A program made the position numbers and the translations under genes. Below are positions 34,331 through 43,412 of a stretch of DNA of 64,000 nucleotides, piece after piece. The notes beneath the pieces were generated by a model, which did no database searches, was not told where the DNA came from, and was given only the letters and a program-made list of their open reading frames with translations. The stretch covers positions 62,001-126,000 of the forward strand of contig NZ_JAFBGA010000013.1 in assembly GCF_016909575.1 (NCBI RefSeq), written 5' to 3'. How positions within the stretch are numbered: the first letter of the stretch is position 1; every line of letters begins with the position of its first letter. Origin of the DNA: Streptomyces sp. HB132. Its GTDB lineage: Bacteria > Actinomycetota > Actinomycetes > Streptomycetales > Streptomycetaceae.

Positions 34331-35578
34331 ATGGAGCAGTACGAGCCCGAGCGCCTCTCCGCGCCACAGCTGGCAGCCATGAGGCGCAGCCTCGGAGGCG
34401 GCAGGGGCGCACTCACCCGCCGTTCGCTTCTCAGGGCGTCGGGCACGGGAGCCCTCGCCCTCGGTGGCCTCGGGGTGCTGAGCGCCTGCGGGATACCGCC
34501 CGCGAAGCGGGAGGGGGACGCCGCGGCCCGGGACGACCACTCGGCAACGGAGAAGCGGATCAACTTCTCCAACTGGACCGAGTACATGGACGTCAGCGAG
34601 GACGAGAAGAGCCGTCCGACCCTCGACGCGTTCACGAGACGCACCGGGATCAAGGTCAAGTACACCGAGGACATCAACGACAACGTCGAGTTCTTCGGGA
34701 AGATCAAGCCGCAGCTCGCCGCAGGCCAGGACACCGGACGCGACCTCATCATCGTGACGGACTGGCTCGCCGCCCGCATCATCCGGCTCGGATGGGCGCA
34801 GAAGCTCGACCCGGCGAACCTGCCCCACGCCTTCGCGAACCTCTCGCCCCAGTTCCGCACACCCGACTGGGACCCGGGGCGCGCCTACTCCTATCCGTGG
34901 ACCGGTATCCCTACCGTCATCGCCTACAACGAGAAGGCGACCGGCGGCCGGAAGGTCGACTCCGTCACCCAGCTCCTCGACGACCCGAGGCTCAAGGGCA
35001 AGGTCTCGTTCCTCTCCGAGATGCGCGACTCGGTCGGCATGACGCTCCTCGACATGGGCAAGGACCCCGGGTCGTTCACCGACGCCGACTTCGACGCGGC
35101 CGTCGGCCGGATGCAGAAGGGCGTCGACACCAAGCAGATACGCCGCTTCACCGGCAACGACTACACCGCGGACCTGAGCAAGGGCGACATCGCGGCCTGC
35201 GTGGCCTGGGCGGGCGACATCATCCAGCTCCAGGCCGACAACCCGGACATCAAGTTCTCGATCCCGTCCGCCGGCTACATCACGTCGAGCGACAACATGC
35301 TGGTCCCGGCCGGGGCACGGCACAAGACCAACGCCGAGAAGCTCATGGACCACTACTACGAGCTCCCGGTCGCCGCCCGACTCGCCGCCTACATCAACTA
35401 CGTCTGCCCGGTGGACGGCGTCGCCGGTGAGCTCGCGAAGATCGACGAGTCGATGGCGTCCAACACGCTGATCCTCCCCGACAAGGCGATGGCCGCGAAG
35501 TCACGGTCCTTCCGCTCCCTCAGCGCCGAGGAAGAGACGGCGTACGAGGAGAAGTTCGCCAAGCTCATCGGCGCCTGA
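34331..35578 (+). CDS. potD: Polyamine ABC transporter substrate-binding lipoprotein
   Basis: Binds spermidine or putrescine outside the membrane. The 415-residue protein has a twin-arginine-type leader (LTRRSLLRAS, Arg30-Arg31), a hydrophobic core and the lipobox VLSAC with Cys53, so it is probably exported folded and lipid-anchored. The mature part shows the PotD fold: INFSNWTEYMD, GRDLIIVTDWLAARI, and YSYPWTGIPTVIAYNEKATGG. The ATG has a GGAAGG site. It precedes potA by 51 bases. Confidence 0.9.
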   Translation: MEQYEPERLSAPQLAAMRRSLGGGRGALTRRSLLRASGTGALALGGLGVLSACGIPPAKREGDAAARDDHSATEKRINFSNWTEYMDVSEDEKSRPTLDAFTRRTGIKVKYTEDINDNVEFFGKIKPQLAAGQDTGRDLIIVTDWLAARIIRLGWAQKLDPANLPHAFANLSPQFRTPDWDPGRAYSYPWTGIPTVIAYNEKATGGRKVDSVTQLLDDPRLKGKVSFLSEMRDSVGMTLLDMGKDPGSFTDADFDAAVGRMQKGVDTKQIRRFTGNDYTADLSKGDIAACVAWAGDIIQLQADNPDIKFSIPSAGYITSSDNMLVPAGARHKTNAEKLMDHYYELPVAARLAAYINYVCPVDGVAGELAKIDESMASNTLILPDKAMAAKSRSFRSLSAEEETAYEEKFAKLIGA

Positions 35579-35629
35579 CCGGCCCGTCCCCCTCCCGATC
35601 TTCCCTCGACACCACTGGGACCGCGACCC

Positions 35630-36781
35630 ATGACACAGAAGCAGACAGAGGGCGGCGACGTCCGTCTCACCGGGATCAGCAAGACCTACGGCTCCTTCAC
35701 CGCAGTGCACCCCCTCGACCTCACCGTCCCGCAGGGATCCTTCTTCGCGCTGCTGGGCGCGTCCGGCTGCGGCAAGACCACCACCCTTCGCATGATCGCG
35801 GGCCTGGAGGAGGCCACCACCGGCACGGTCTCCCTCGGCGGCCGGGACATCACGGACCTGCCCCCGTACAAGCGCCCCGTCAACACCGTCTTCCAGAGCT
35901 ACGCGCTCTTCCCGCACCTCGACGTCAGCGAGAACGTCGCCTTCGGGCTGCGCCGCCGCGGCATCAAGTCCGTCGCCAAGCAGGTCGGCGAGATGCTCGA
36001 CCTCGTCCAGCTCGGCGACTTCGCCCGACGCAAGCCGCACCAGCTCTCCGGCGGACAGCAGCAGCGCGTCGCCGTGGCCCGCGCGCTCATCAACCACCCC
36101 CAGGTCCTCCTCCTCGACGAGCCGCTCGGCGCCCTCGACCTCAAACTGCGCCGCCAGATGCAGCTTGAACTCAAGCGGATCCAGACGGAGGTCGGCATCA
36201 CCTTCGTCCACGTCACCCACGACCAGGAGGAGGCCATGACGATGGCCGACACCGTCGCGGTGATGAACGGCGGCCGCGTCGAACAGCTCGGCGCCCCCGC
36301 CGATCTGTACGAGAACCCCCGCACCACCTTCGTGGCGAACTTCCTCGGCACCTCCAACCTCATCGAGGGGCAGATCGTCTCCACGGGTACGGACGTCGTC
36401 GTCTCGGCCGGCGGCGGGAAGCTCGGACTGCCCGGCGGGCGGTGTCCGTCCTCAGCGCGGAGCGGCGGGAAGGTACTCGTGGGCGTGCGGCCCGAGAAGA
36501 TCTCCCTGACCCACACCGACGACGCGGCCGCGATACCCGACGGCCGCAACCGGGTCACCGGCCGCATCACCGACTCCAGCTTCATCGGCGTCTCCACGCA
36601 GTACGTCGTCGAGAGCCCCGCCGGCACGGCGCTCCAGGTCTACGAGCAGAACATCGAGCGCGACAGCCGGCTCGTACCCGGCGCCGACGTCGTCCTGCAC
36701 TGGAATCCCGAGCACACCTTCGGTCTCGACGCGGCCCAGCACATCGACGCCGGTGCGGAAGGCATGGAGGAAGCGGCGTGA
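35630..36781 (+). CDS. potA: Polyamine ABC transporter ATP-binding protein
   Basis: ATPase of the polyamine importer, 383 residues. Walker A GASGCGKTT, signature LSGGQQQRVAVARAL, Walker B LLLDEPLGALD and switch FVHVTHDQEEA are all intact. The C-terminal 140 residues form the TOBE regulatory domain of PotA (VLVGVRPEKISL). Its TGA overlaps the potB GTG in a GTGA junction, so the permease genes are translationally coupled to it. Confidence 0.93.
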   Translation: MTQKQTEGGDVRLTGISKTYGSFTAVHPLDLTVPQGSFFALLGASGCGKTTTLRMIAGLEEATTGTVSLGGRDITDLPPYKRPVNTVFQSYALFPHLDVSENVAFGLRRRGIKSVAKQVGEMLDLVQLGDFARRKPHQLSGGQQQRVAVARALINHPQVLLLDEPLGALDLKLRRQMQLELKRIQTEVGITFVHVTHDQEEAMTMADTVAVMNGGRVEQLGAPADLYENPRTTFVANFLGTSNLIEGQIVSTGTDVVVSAGGGKLGLPGGRCPSSARSGGKVLVGVRPEKISLTHTDDAAAIPDGRNRVTGRITDSSFIGVSTQYVVESPAGTALQVYEQNIERDSRLVPGADVVLHWNPEHTFGLDAAQHIDAGAEGMEEAA

Positions 36782-37701
36782 GCGCCACCGAGGCGCCACC
36801 GGCGCCCTCGGTGGACGCCGAGGTCCGCAAACCGTCTGCCCGCAGGCGGCTCGTCCCGTACTGGCTGCTGCTCCCCGGCATCCTGTGGCTGCTCGTCTTC
36901 TTCGCGCTGCCGATGGTCTACCAGGCGTCGACCTCCGTACAGACCGGATCCCTGGAGAAGGGCTTCCAGGTCTCCTGGCACTTCTCGACCTACTGGGACG
37001 CCTTCGCCGACTACCACCCGCAGTTCGTCCGCTCCCTCCTGTACGCCGGCACCGCGACGCTCCTGTGCCTGCTGCTCGGCTATCCGCTCGCCTATCTGAT
37101 CGCGTTCAGGGCGGGCCGCTGGCGCAACCTCGTGCTCGTGCTCGTCGTCGCACCGTTCTTCACCAGCTTCCTGATCCGGACGCTCGCCTGGAAGACGATC
37201 CTCGCGGACGGCGGAGCGGTCGTCGGGGTGATGGACACCCTGCACGTCCTGGACGTCACGGCCTGGCTCGGCTGGACCGGGGACAACCGGGTCCTGGCCA
37301 CCCCCATGGCGGTCGTCTGCGGTCTGACGTACAACTTCCTGCCGTTCATGATCCTGCCGCTCTACACCTCGCTCGAACGGATCGACGGCCGTCTGCACGA
37401 GGCCGCGCGCGACCTGTACGCCACCCCCGCCACCACCTTCCGCAAGGTGACGCTGCCGCTGTCCATGCCCGGGGTCGTCTCCGGCACCCTGCTGACGTTC
37501 ATCCCGGCCAGCGGCGACTACGTCAACGCGGAACTCCTCGGCTCCACCGACACCAAGATGGTCGGCAGCGTCATCCAGACCCAGTTCCTGCGGGTCCTGG
37601 ACTACCCCACGGCGGCGGCCCTCTCGTTCATCCTCATGGCGGTCGTCCTGTTCGTGGTCACCGTCTACATCCGCCGCTCCGGTACGGAGGACCTGGTCTG
37701 A
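36778..37701 (+). CDS. potB: Polyamine ABC transporter permease 1
   Basis: A 307-residue permease with six transmembrane segments (first at about residues 32-50) and the ATPase-docking EAA loop HEAARDLYATPATTFRKV. The N-terminal 25 residues are a hydrophilic Pro/Ala-rich extension. The order potA-potB-potC and the GTGA overlap with potA are those of the PotABCD operon. The GTG is the only start that places the first membrane segment normally. Confidence 0.9.
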   Translation: MSATEAPPAPSVDAEVRKPSARRRLVPYWLLLPGILWLLVFFALPMVYQASTSVQTGSLEKGFQVSWHFSTYWDAFADYHPQFVRSLLYAGTATLLCLLLGYPLAYLIAFRAGRWRNLVLVLVVAPFFTSFLIRTLAWKTILADGGAVVGVMDTLHVLDVTAWLGWTGDNRVLATPMAVVCGLTYNFLPFMILPLYTSLERIDGRLHEAARDLYATPATTFRKVTLPLSMPGVVSGTLLTFIPASGDYVNAELLGSTDTKMVGSVIQTQFLRVLDYPTAAALSFILMAVVLFVVTVYIRRSGTEDLV

Positions 37702-38504
37702 TGCCCGTACTCCGATGGATCCGCCGGAACCTGGTCGTGCTCGCCGGTCTGCTGACCCTCGCGTACATGATCCTTCCGAACGTCGTCGTGATGGTGTTCT
37801 CCTTCAACAAGCCGAACGGGCGCTTCAACTACGCCTGGCAGCGCTTCTCCCTGGACGCCTGGAAGGACCCCTGCGGCGTCGCCGACCTCTGCGGTTCGCT
37901 CTCGCTCTCGCTGCGGATCGCCTTCTGGGCGACGATCGGCGCGACCGCGCTGGGCACGATGATCGCCTTCGCGCTGGTCCGCTACCGCTTCCGGGCCCGC
38001 GGCGCGATCAACTCACTGATCTTCCTGCCGATGGCGATGCCCGAGGTCGTCATGGCCGCCTCGCTGCTCACCCTGTTCCTCAACATGGGGGCCGAACTCG
38101 GCTTCTGGACCGTGCTGATCGCCCACATCATGTTCTGCCTCAGCTTCGTGGTGACGGCCGTCAAGGCACGCGTGATGTCGATGGACCCGCGGCTGGAGGA
38201 GGCGGCCCGCGATCTCTACGCGGGCCCCGTGCAGACGTTCCTGCGGGTGACCCTCCCGATCGCCGCCCCGGGAATCGCCGCTGGAGCACTGCTCGCCTTC
38301 GCGCTCTCCTTCGACGATTTCATCATCACCAACTTCAACGCGGGCTCCACGGTGACGTTCCCCATGTTCGTCTGGGGATCGGCGCAGCGTGGAACACCCG
38401 TGCAGATCAACGTCATCGGCACGGCCATGTTCGTCATCGCCGTGGCGGTGGTTCTCGCCGGACAGTTCATCGCGAACCGGCGGAAGAGCAACGCGGTCAA
38501 GTAG
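37701..38504 (+). CDS. potC: Polyamine ABC transporter permease 2
   Basis: A 267-residue permease with six membrane segments, starting MPVLRWIRRNLVVLAGL, and with the docking loop EEAARDLYAGPVQTFLRV. It forms the heterodimer with PotB. The TGATG junction shares one base with potB. A 21-base gap then leads to the FAD oxidase, which has its own AAGGAG site. The segment SFDDFIITNFNAGSTV is typical of PotC. Confidence 0.9.
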   Translation: MPVLRWIRRNLVVLAGLLTLAYMILPNVVVMVFSFNKPNGRFNYAWQRFSLDAWKDPCGVADLCGSLSLSLRIAFWATIGATALGTMIAFALVRYRFRARGAINSLIFLPMAMPEVVMAASLLTLFLNMGAELGFWTVLIAHIMFCLSFVVTAVKARVMSMDPRLEEAARDLYAGPVQTFLRVTLPIAAPGIAAGALLAFALSFDDFIITNFNAGSTVTFPMFVWGSAQRGTPVQINVIGTAMFVIAVAVVLAGQFIANRRKSNAVK

Positions 38505-38525
38505 AAGCCGAAGGAGTTGGAAACC

Positions 38526-39941
38526 ATGGCCCCGGACGCCATGCGTACCGCCGCACACTCACTCTCCGACGCACGTCCCCTGTCCTACTGGCTCGACGAC
38601 CCGGGAAAGCCGGGAGCCCGTCCCGCTCTGACCGGCGACGAGCGGTGCGATCTGCTGGTCGTCGGCGGCGGTTACAGCGGGCTGTGGACCGCGCTGATCG
38701 CGAAGGAGAGGGATCCCGGGCGCGATGTCGTCCTCATCGAGGGACACGAGGTGGGCTGGGCGGCATCAGGACGCAACGGAGGATTCTGCGCCGCCTCGCT
38801 GACCCACGGCCTGGCCAACGGTCTGGAGCGCTGGCCGGACGAGATCGGGAGGCTGGAGGAGCTGGGCGCGCGGAACCTCGACGCCATCGAGGGGGCCGTC
38901 ACCCGCTACTCCCTCGACTGCGACTTCGAGCGCACCGGGGAGATCGACGTCGCGACGCAGCCCCACCAGCTCGACGAGCTGCGTGAGCGGCATCGTACGA
39001 CCGAGGAACTCGGCTTCGGGGGAACGGAGTTCCTCGACCGGGACCAGGTGCGCGGGGAAGTCGACTCGCCGACGTTCCTCGGCGGTCTGCTGGATCGTCG
39101 CGGCGTCGCCATGCTGCATCCGGCGAAGCTCGCCTGGGGGCTGAAGGAGGCGTGCCTCGGCCTCGGTGTGCGGATTCACGAGCACACCCGCGGCGTCGAG
39201 CTCGCCCCGTCGGGCGCCGGCATGGCCGTGCGCACCCCGTACGGCAGAGTGTTCGCCCGCGACGTCGCCCTCGGCACGAACATCTTTCCGTCCCTGGTGC
39301 GACGGGTGCGCCCCTACACGGTCCCGGTGTACGACTACGCGCTGATGACGGAGCCCCTCGACGCGGAACAGCTGGCCTCGGTCGGATGGCGCAACCGTCA
39401 GGGCCTGGGTGACAGCGCGAATCAGTTCCACTACTTCCGGCTCTCCGCGGACAACCGGATCCTGTGGGGCGGGTACGACGCGGTCTACCCGTTCGGCGGC
39501 CGGCTGGATCCCTCGCTGGACCAGCGACCGGAGACCTTCCTGAAGCTCGCCGGCCAGTTCTTCGAGTGCTTCCCCCAGTTGGCCGGTGTGCGCTTCAGCC
39601 ATGCCTGGGGAGGTGCGATCGACACGTGCACCCGCTTCTCCGCGTTCTTCGGCACGGCCCATCGCGGGCGGGTCGCCTATGCCGCCGGGTACACCGGGCT
39701 GGGCGTCGGGGCCACGCGCTTCGGCGCAGAGGTGATGCTCGACCTGCTGTCGGGCCGGGAGACCGGGCGGACCGCCCTGCGGATGGTCCGCTCCAGGCCG
39801 GTTCCCTTCCCGCCCGAGCCGTTCGCCTGGGCCGGGATCGAACTCACCAAGAGGTCCCTCGCCCGGGCGGACGGCAACGGCGGACGCCGTGATCTGTGGC
39901 TGCGGACCATGGACCGGCTGGGGCTGGGCTTCGACAGCTGA
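38526..39941 (+). CDS. FAD-dependent amine oxidase, probable gamma-glutamylputrescine oxidase
   Basis: DAO-type flavoprotein of 471 residues. The FAD-binding motif DLLVVGGGYSGLWTA is at about residues 41-55, followed by GWAASGRNGGFCAAS, characteristic of the PuuB/OrdL group of gamma-glutamylputrescine oxidoreductases. The C-terminal GYTGLGVGATRFGAEVM closes the FAD site. It follows potC with its own ribosome binding site, so it probably oxidises the imported polyamine or its glutamyl derivative to the aldehyde taken by the dehydrogenase at 32768. Substrate is inferred from operon and family. Confidence 0.85.
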   Translation: MAPDAMRTAAHSLSDARPLSYWLDDPGKPGARPALTGDERCDLLVVGGGYSGLWTALIAKERDPGRDVVLIEGHEVGWAASGRNGGFCAASLTHGLANGLERWPDEIGRLEELGARNLDAIEGAVTRYSLDCDFERTGEIDVATQPHQLDELRERHRTTEELGFGGTEFLDRDQVRGEVDSPTFLGGLLDRRGVAMLHPAKLAWGLKEACLGLGVRIHEHTRGVELAPSGAGMAVRTPYGRVFARDVALGTNIFPSLVRRVRPYTVPVYDYALMTEPLDAEQLASVGWRNRQGLGDSANQFHYFRLSADNRILWGGYDAVYPFGGRLDPSLDQRPETFLKLAGQFFECFPQLAGVRFSHAWGGAIDTCTRFSAFFGTAHRGRVAYAAGYTGLGVGATRFGAEVMLDLLSGRETGRTALRMVRSRPVPFPPEPFAWAGIELTKRSLARADGNGGRRDLWLRTMDRLGLGFDS

Positions 39942-39985
39942 CCTCCGGTGGGCCGGCCGCGGCGTCGACCGGCAGCCGGCCGGGG

Positions 39986-39999
39986 GTGATCCAGATCAC
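39986..39999. promoter_or_regulatory. Crp-like palindrome
   Basis: GTGATCCAGATCAC is a perfect 6+2+6 inverted repeat and matches the GTGA-N6-TCAC core of Crp-type sites. It is 108 bases before the start of the 152-residue gene and just after the FAD oxidase. Streptomyces have a Crp regulator with a related site, so this could control the following gene. It may also be chance. Confidence 0.4.
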
Positions 40000-40106
40000 T
40001 GCCGATCGGCGGCGGAACCCGCGTCATGATCCCGCGCCGGCCCTCTCTCTCCCGTGAACGCACCGGCAGGACCCTACCGGTGTCCACGGAGAGAGGGAGG
40101 CAGTCC

Positions 40107-40565
40107 ATGACCGGCACGGGGGCCGAAACCGCGGTCGCTTGGCTCGCATCGGTGGCACCGCATCCGGGCGCGTGCCTGAGGGAGTGGGAGCGCAACCCGC
40201 AGGGGATGGCGCTCCTGCCCGCCGGGAAGCGCTGGGACGTGCTGATCGTCCCCGGCGAGCTGGGCTATCCGACGCTCGATGTGCTCACCAGGCTCCTCGA
40301 CAGGCCGGGGCCCGTCCTTGCGGACTTCGGTGACTCCCGGATGGGCTTCTTCGTGCCCCCGGGCACGGCGGCCCGCTGGATCGGGACGGGGATCCGGGGT
40401 GTCGGGGCGGGGGCGTGGATCGTGGTCCCCCGGCCGGGCGGCACCGTGGGCGGAGTGCGTTGGCTGATCCCGCCCGACGGCTCGGGAACCCTCACCGACG
40501 CGAGCCTCCTGGAGCTCGCCCTGCACGAGGCCGCGGCCGTCCGCGGCGCGCGGGACGGGAGGTGA
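40107..40565 (+). CDS. Conserved actinobacterial protein of unknown function
   Basis: A 152-residue soluble protein with no membrane segment or signal peptide. Recurrent features are LREWERNPQGMALLPAG, WDVLIVPGELGYPTLDVL, PVLADFGDSRMGFFVPPG, and GVRWLIPPDGSGTLTD. The alternation of short beta strands with WDVLIVP and ADFG resembles the small proteins sometimes labelled primase-polymerase N-terminal-like in Streptomyces, but the catalytic residues of primases are not evident. I cannot assign a function. The ATG has a GAGAGGGAGGCAG site. Confidence 0.6.
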   Translation: MTGTGAETAVAWLASVAPHPGACLREWERNPQGMALLPAGKRWDVLIVPGELGYPTLDVLTRLLDRPGPVLADFGDSRMGFFVPPGTAARWIGTGIRGVGAGAWIVVPRPGGTVGGVRWLIPPDGSGTLTDASLLELALHEAAAVRGARDGR

Positions 40566-40580
40566 GGCGCCGCCAGAGTA

Positions 40581-40609
40581 TTGACAACCTTATTGGTCTG
40601 GACCATGTT
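40581..40609 (+). promoter_or_regulatory. Chitinase promoter with DasR operator (dre)
   Basis: TTGACA at 40581-40586 and CATGTT at 40604-40609, 17 bases apart, form a promoter. Between and over them lies ATTGGTCTGGACCATG at 40592-40607, close to the DasR-responsive element ACTGGTCTAGACCAGT: the TGGTCTxGACCA core is complete. The operator covers the spacer and -10, so DasR should repress transcription until N-acetylglucosamine phosphates release it. Confidence 0.85.
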
Positions 40610-40647
40610 GTGCGCACCACTCGATTCGCCCTTGCTCGGAGGCTGTT

Positions 40648-42480
40648 GTGGAACGCACCGGATCCCGACCACCCGTCCGCCTCTCCGGGCTCCTGTCAGC
40701 CTTCTCGGCCGTCGTGCTCGCCGCCGGTGCCCTGGCCGCCACGGCACCGGCCGCCGGAGCGGCCGACGCCGACCTGGCGCGCAACGGCGGCTTCGAGGCG
40801 GGGCTGGACGGCTGGAGCTGCACCGGGGGCAGCGGCGCGGCCGTCAGTACGCCCGTGCACAGCGGGACTTCGGCCCTGAAGGCCACACCGGCGGGCAGCG
40901 ACAACGCCCGGTGCTCCCAGACGGTGACGGTGAGGCCCGACTCCTCCTACACGCTCGGCGCATGGGTGCAGGGCAGCTACGTCTACCTCGGGGCATCCGG
41001 CACCGGCACCACCGACGTCTCCACCTGGACCCAGTCCGCCGGTGCCTACAAGCAGCTGACCACCACCTTCAGGACCGGCCCCACGACCACGTCGGTGACG
41101 GTCTACACCCACGGCTGGTACGGCACCCCCGCCTATCACGCCGACGACCTCACCCTGACCGGACCCGGCGGCGACCCCGTCGCCGTGCCCGCCGCCCCCA
41201 CCGGGCTGCGCGCGGGGACCGCCACCGCCTCGGCCGTCCCGCTGTCCTGGACCGCGTCCCCCGGAGCCACCGGCTACCGCGTCCACCGCGGCGGTGCGAA
41301 GGTCCTCGACACCACCGGCACCTCGGCGACCGTGACGGGGCTGGCAGCCTCGTCCGCGTACAGCTTCCAGGTCTCCGCCGTCAACGCCGCCGGTGAGTCG
41401 GCGAAGTCGGCGGCCCTGAACGTCACCACGGGCACGGGCGGTGGGGGAGGCGGTGACGGCGGGCTGCCGGCCCACGCCCTCGTCGGCTACCTCCACTCCA
41501 GCTTCGCCAACGGCTCCGGCTACACGCGCATGGCCGACGTACCGGACTCGTGGGACGTCATCAACCTCGCCTTCGGCGAGCCGACTTCCGTCACCTCGGG
41601 TGACATCCGCTTCTCGCTCTGCCCGGCCGCCGAATGCCCGGACGTGGAGAGCGAAGCCGAGTTCAAGGCCGCCATCAAGGCCAAGCAGGCAGCCGGGAAG
41701 AAGGTGCTGATCTCGATCGGCGGCCAGAACGGTCAGGTGCAGCTCGCCTCGACCGCTGCCCGCGACGCCTTCGTCAGCTCCGTCAGCAAGATCATCGACA
41801 CGTACGGCCTCGACGGCCTGGACATCGACTTCGAGGGCCACTCGCTGTCACTCGCGACAGGCGACACCGACTTCCGCAGCCCGACGACCCCCGTCATCGT
41901 CAACCTGATCTCGGCGGTGAAGTCCCTCAAGGCGAAGTACGGGGCCGGGTTCGTCCTCACCATGGCCCCCGAGACCTTCTTCGTGCAGCTCGGCCACCAG
42001 TACTACGGCTCCGGCCCCTGGGGCGGCCAGGACCCGCGTGCGGGCGCCTATCTGCCCGTCATCCACGCGCTGCGCGACGACCTCGCCCTGCTGCACGTCC
42101 AGGACTACAACTCGGGCTCGATCATGGGTCTGGACAACCAGTACCACTCCATGGGTGGCGCCGACTTCCACATCGCCATGACGGACATGCTGCTCACCGG
42201 CTTCCCCGTCGCGGGCGACCAGGCCAAGGTCTTCCCCGCGCTGCGCCCCGAGCAGGTGGCCTTCGGCCTCCCGGCGTCCACCCAGGCCGGCAACGGCCAC
42301 ACCTCGCCGGCAGAGGTCACCAAAGCACTCGACTGCCTGACGAAGAAGACCGACTGCGGCACCTACCGGACCCACGGCACCTGGTCCGGGCTGCGCGGGC
42401 TGATGACCTGGTCGATCAACTGGGACCGCTTCAACAACTGGGAGTTCTCGAAGAACTTCGACGCCTACTTCGGGGGCTGA
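40648..42480 (+). CDS. Secreted chitinase, GH18 with CBM and fibronectin type III domain
   Basis: Extracellular hydrolase of chitin, 610 residues. A signal peptide ends near APAAGAAD (residue about 40). Residues 42-172 form a carbohydrate-binding module with GGFEAGLDGWSC. A fibronectin type III domain (PAAPTGLRAGTAT to GESAKSAAL) spans 181-260, and a Gly-rich linker joins it to the GH18 barrel (275-610). The catalytic motif DGLDIDFE lies at 389-396, with Glu396 the proton donor. The GTG start fits the signal peptide. The DasR operator upstream fits chitin regulation in Streptomyces. Confidence 0.92.
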   Translation: MERTGSRPPVRLSGLLSAFSAVVLAAGALAATAPAAGAADADLARNGGFEAGLDGWSCTGGSGAAVSTPVHSGTSALKATPAGSDNARCSQTVTVRPDSSYTLGAWVQGSYVYLGASGTGTTDVSTWTQSAGAYKQLTTTFRTGPTTTSVTVYTHGWYGTPAYHADDLTLTGPGGDPVAVPAAPTGLRAGTATASAVPLSWTASPGATGYRVHRGGAKVLDTTGTSATVTGLAASSAYSFQVSAVNAAGESAKSAALNVTTGTGGGGGGDGGLPAHALVGYLHSSFANGSGYTRMADVPDSWDVINLAFGEPTSVTSGDIRFSLCPAAECPDVESEAEFKAAIKAKQAAGKKVLISIGGQNGQVQLASTAARDAFVSSVSKIIDTYGLDGLDIDFEGHSLSLATGDTDFRSPTTPVIVNLISAVKSLKAKYGAGFVLTMAPETFFVQLGHQYYGSGPWGGQDPRAGAYLPVIHALRDDLALLHVQDYNSGSIMGLDNQYHSMGGADFHIAMTDMLLTGFPVAGDQAKVFPALRPEQVAFGLPASTQAGNGHTSPAEVTKALDCLTKKTDCGTYRTHGTWSGLRGLMTWSINWDRFNNWEFSKNFDAYFGG

Positions 42481-43262
42481 CCGCTTCGCGTGCCCGCCCG
42501 CAGCGCGACCAGCAGCACCCCGCTGAGGCACCATCCGGCCACCACGTCCAGCGGCCAGTGGTAACCGCGCAGCACCAGACCGACGCTCGTCGCCGCCGTC
42601 AGCAGGACGGCGGCGACGAGCGTCACCCATGTCCGCCTCAGGTGCGGGGCGAGCAGCAGGGCCGCGGCGCCGTACGCCACCATCGCCGTGGTCGTGTGCC
42701 CCGAGGGGAAGTAGCCCGTCGCCTCCGTCAGCGGCCCCTGTCGGTCGGTCCACAGCTTGAGCGGTACGACGAGCGCCGGGACGGCGGCCATGGCCAGGAC
42801 GGCGTACACGGCCGCGCGCCGGTCGTGCCGTAGCCAGGCGACGAGGACCGCGCACGCCAGCACGGGAACGGCGACCTGCATGTTGCCGAGATCGGCGAGG
42901 AGGTCCGTGAGCGGGGCCGGGCCGCGCCCCGCCAGCTCCAGGCCGAGCCGTTCGTCGGGATCCAGCAGCGGGCCGTCGGCCAGCACCTGCCAGGTGATCA
43001 CGAGGAAGAGCGCGAGCAGCGCGGAGGCCGTCGAAACGAGAAGAACCGGCCACCGGGGAACAGGGGGGATTGTTCCGAGGTGGCCGGTCGGACCGGTTTG
43101 CCGCGCGCCCCGGGGGGTGTGGGGCGGGCGGCCATCCGATCGGTGAGGAGTCCCGGAGCCCGAAGCTCCAGCGGTGTGCGCGATGGCACGGCCGGAACGG
43201 CGCTGGGGGAGCTCCGGTCCGGCATCACCCGCAGTCCCCTGCGGGCGGGGTGTTTCTCTCAT
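42465..43262 (-). CDS. PAP2 family phosphatase
   Basis: Integral membrane phosphatase of the type 2 phosphatidic acid phosphatase group, about 265 residues. Five to six hydrophobic segments are present. The motifs are KLWTDRQGP (first box, variant), YFPSGHTTT with the catalytic His, and LRGYHWPLD with the second His. A Pro/Arg-rich disordered stretch precedes the first membrane segment; the start is uncertain, with no strong ribosome binding site at 43262, so the true start may be further in. Its stop overlaps the chitinase 3' end by 16 bases in convergent orientation. Confidence 0.75.
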   Translation of the reverse strand: MRETPRPQGTAGDAGPELPQRRSGRAIAHTAGASGSGTPHRSDGRPPHTPRGARQTGPTGHLGTIPPVPRWPVLLVSTASALLALFLVITWQVLADGPLLDPDERLGLELAGRGPAPLTDLLADLGNMQVAVPVLACAVLVAWLRHDRRAAVYAVLAMAAVPALVVPLKLWTDRQGPLTEATGYFPSGHTTTAMVAYGAAALLLAPHLRRTWVTLVAAVLLTAATSVGLVLRGYHWPLDVVAGWCLSGVLLVALRAGTRSGQPPK

Positions 43263-43412
43263 CTGGGAAAACCGTACGTCAGAGGGAGGAGGCACCGGAA
43301 GCGGCAACGGTATCCCGCCATCGCCCCCGCACACCTTCTTCACACGCCCTCACCCGTGCGCCGTTCCGAGGCGTCGTGTACCCCCGCCCGGCGCCCGGGT
43401 GGTTCGCACATG

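Noticed and set aside
32699..35353. Long minus-strand open frame (884 codons) opposite the dehydrogenase and potD genes
   Set aside because: It is antisense to two genes with intact catalytic or binding motifs and shows no domain of its own.
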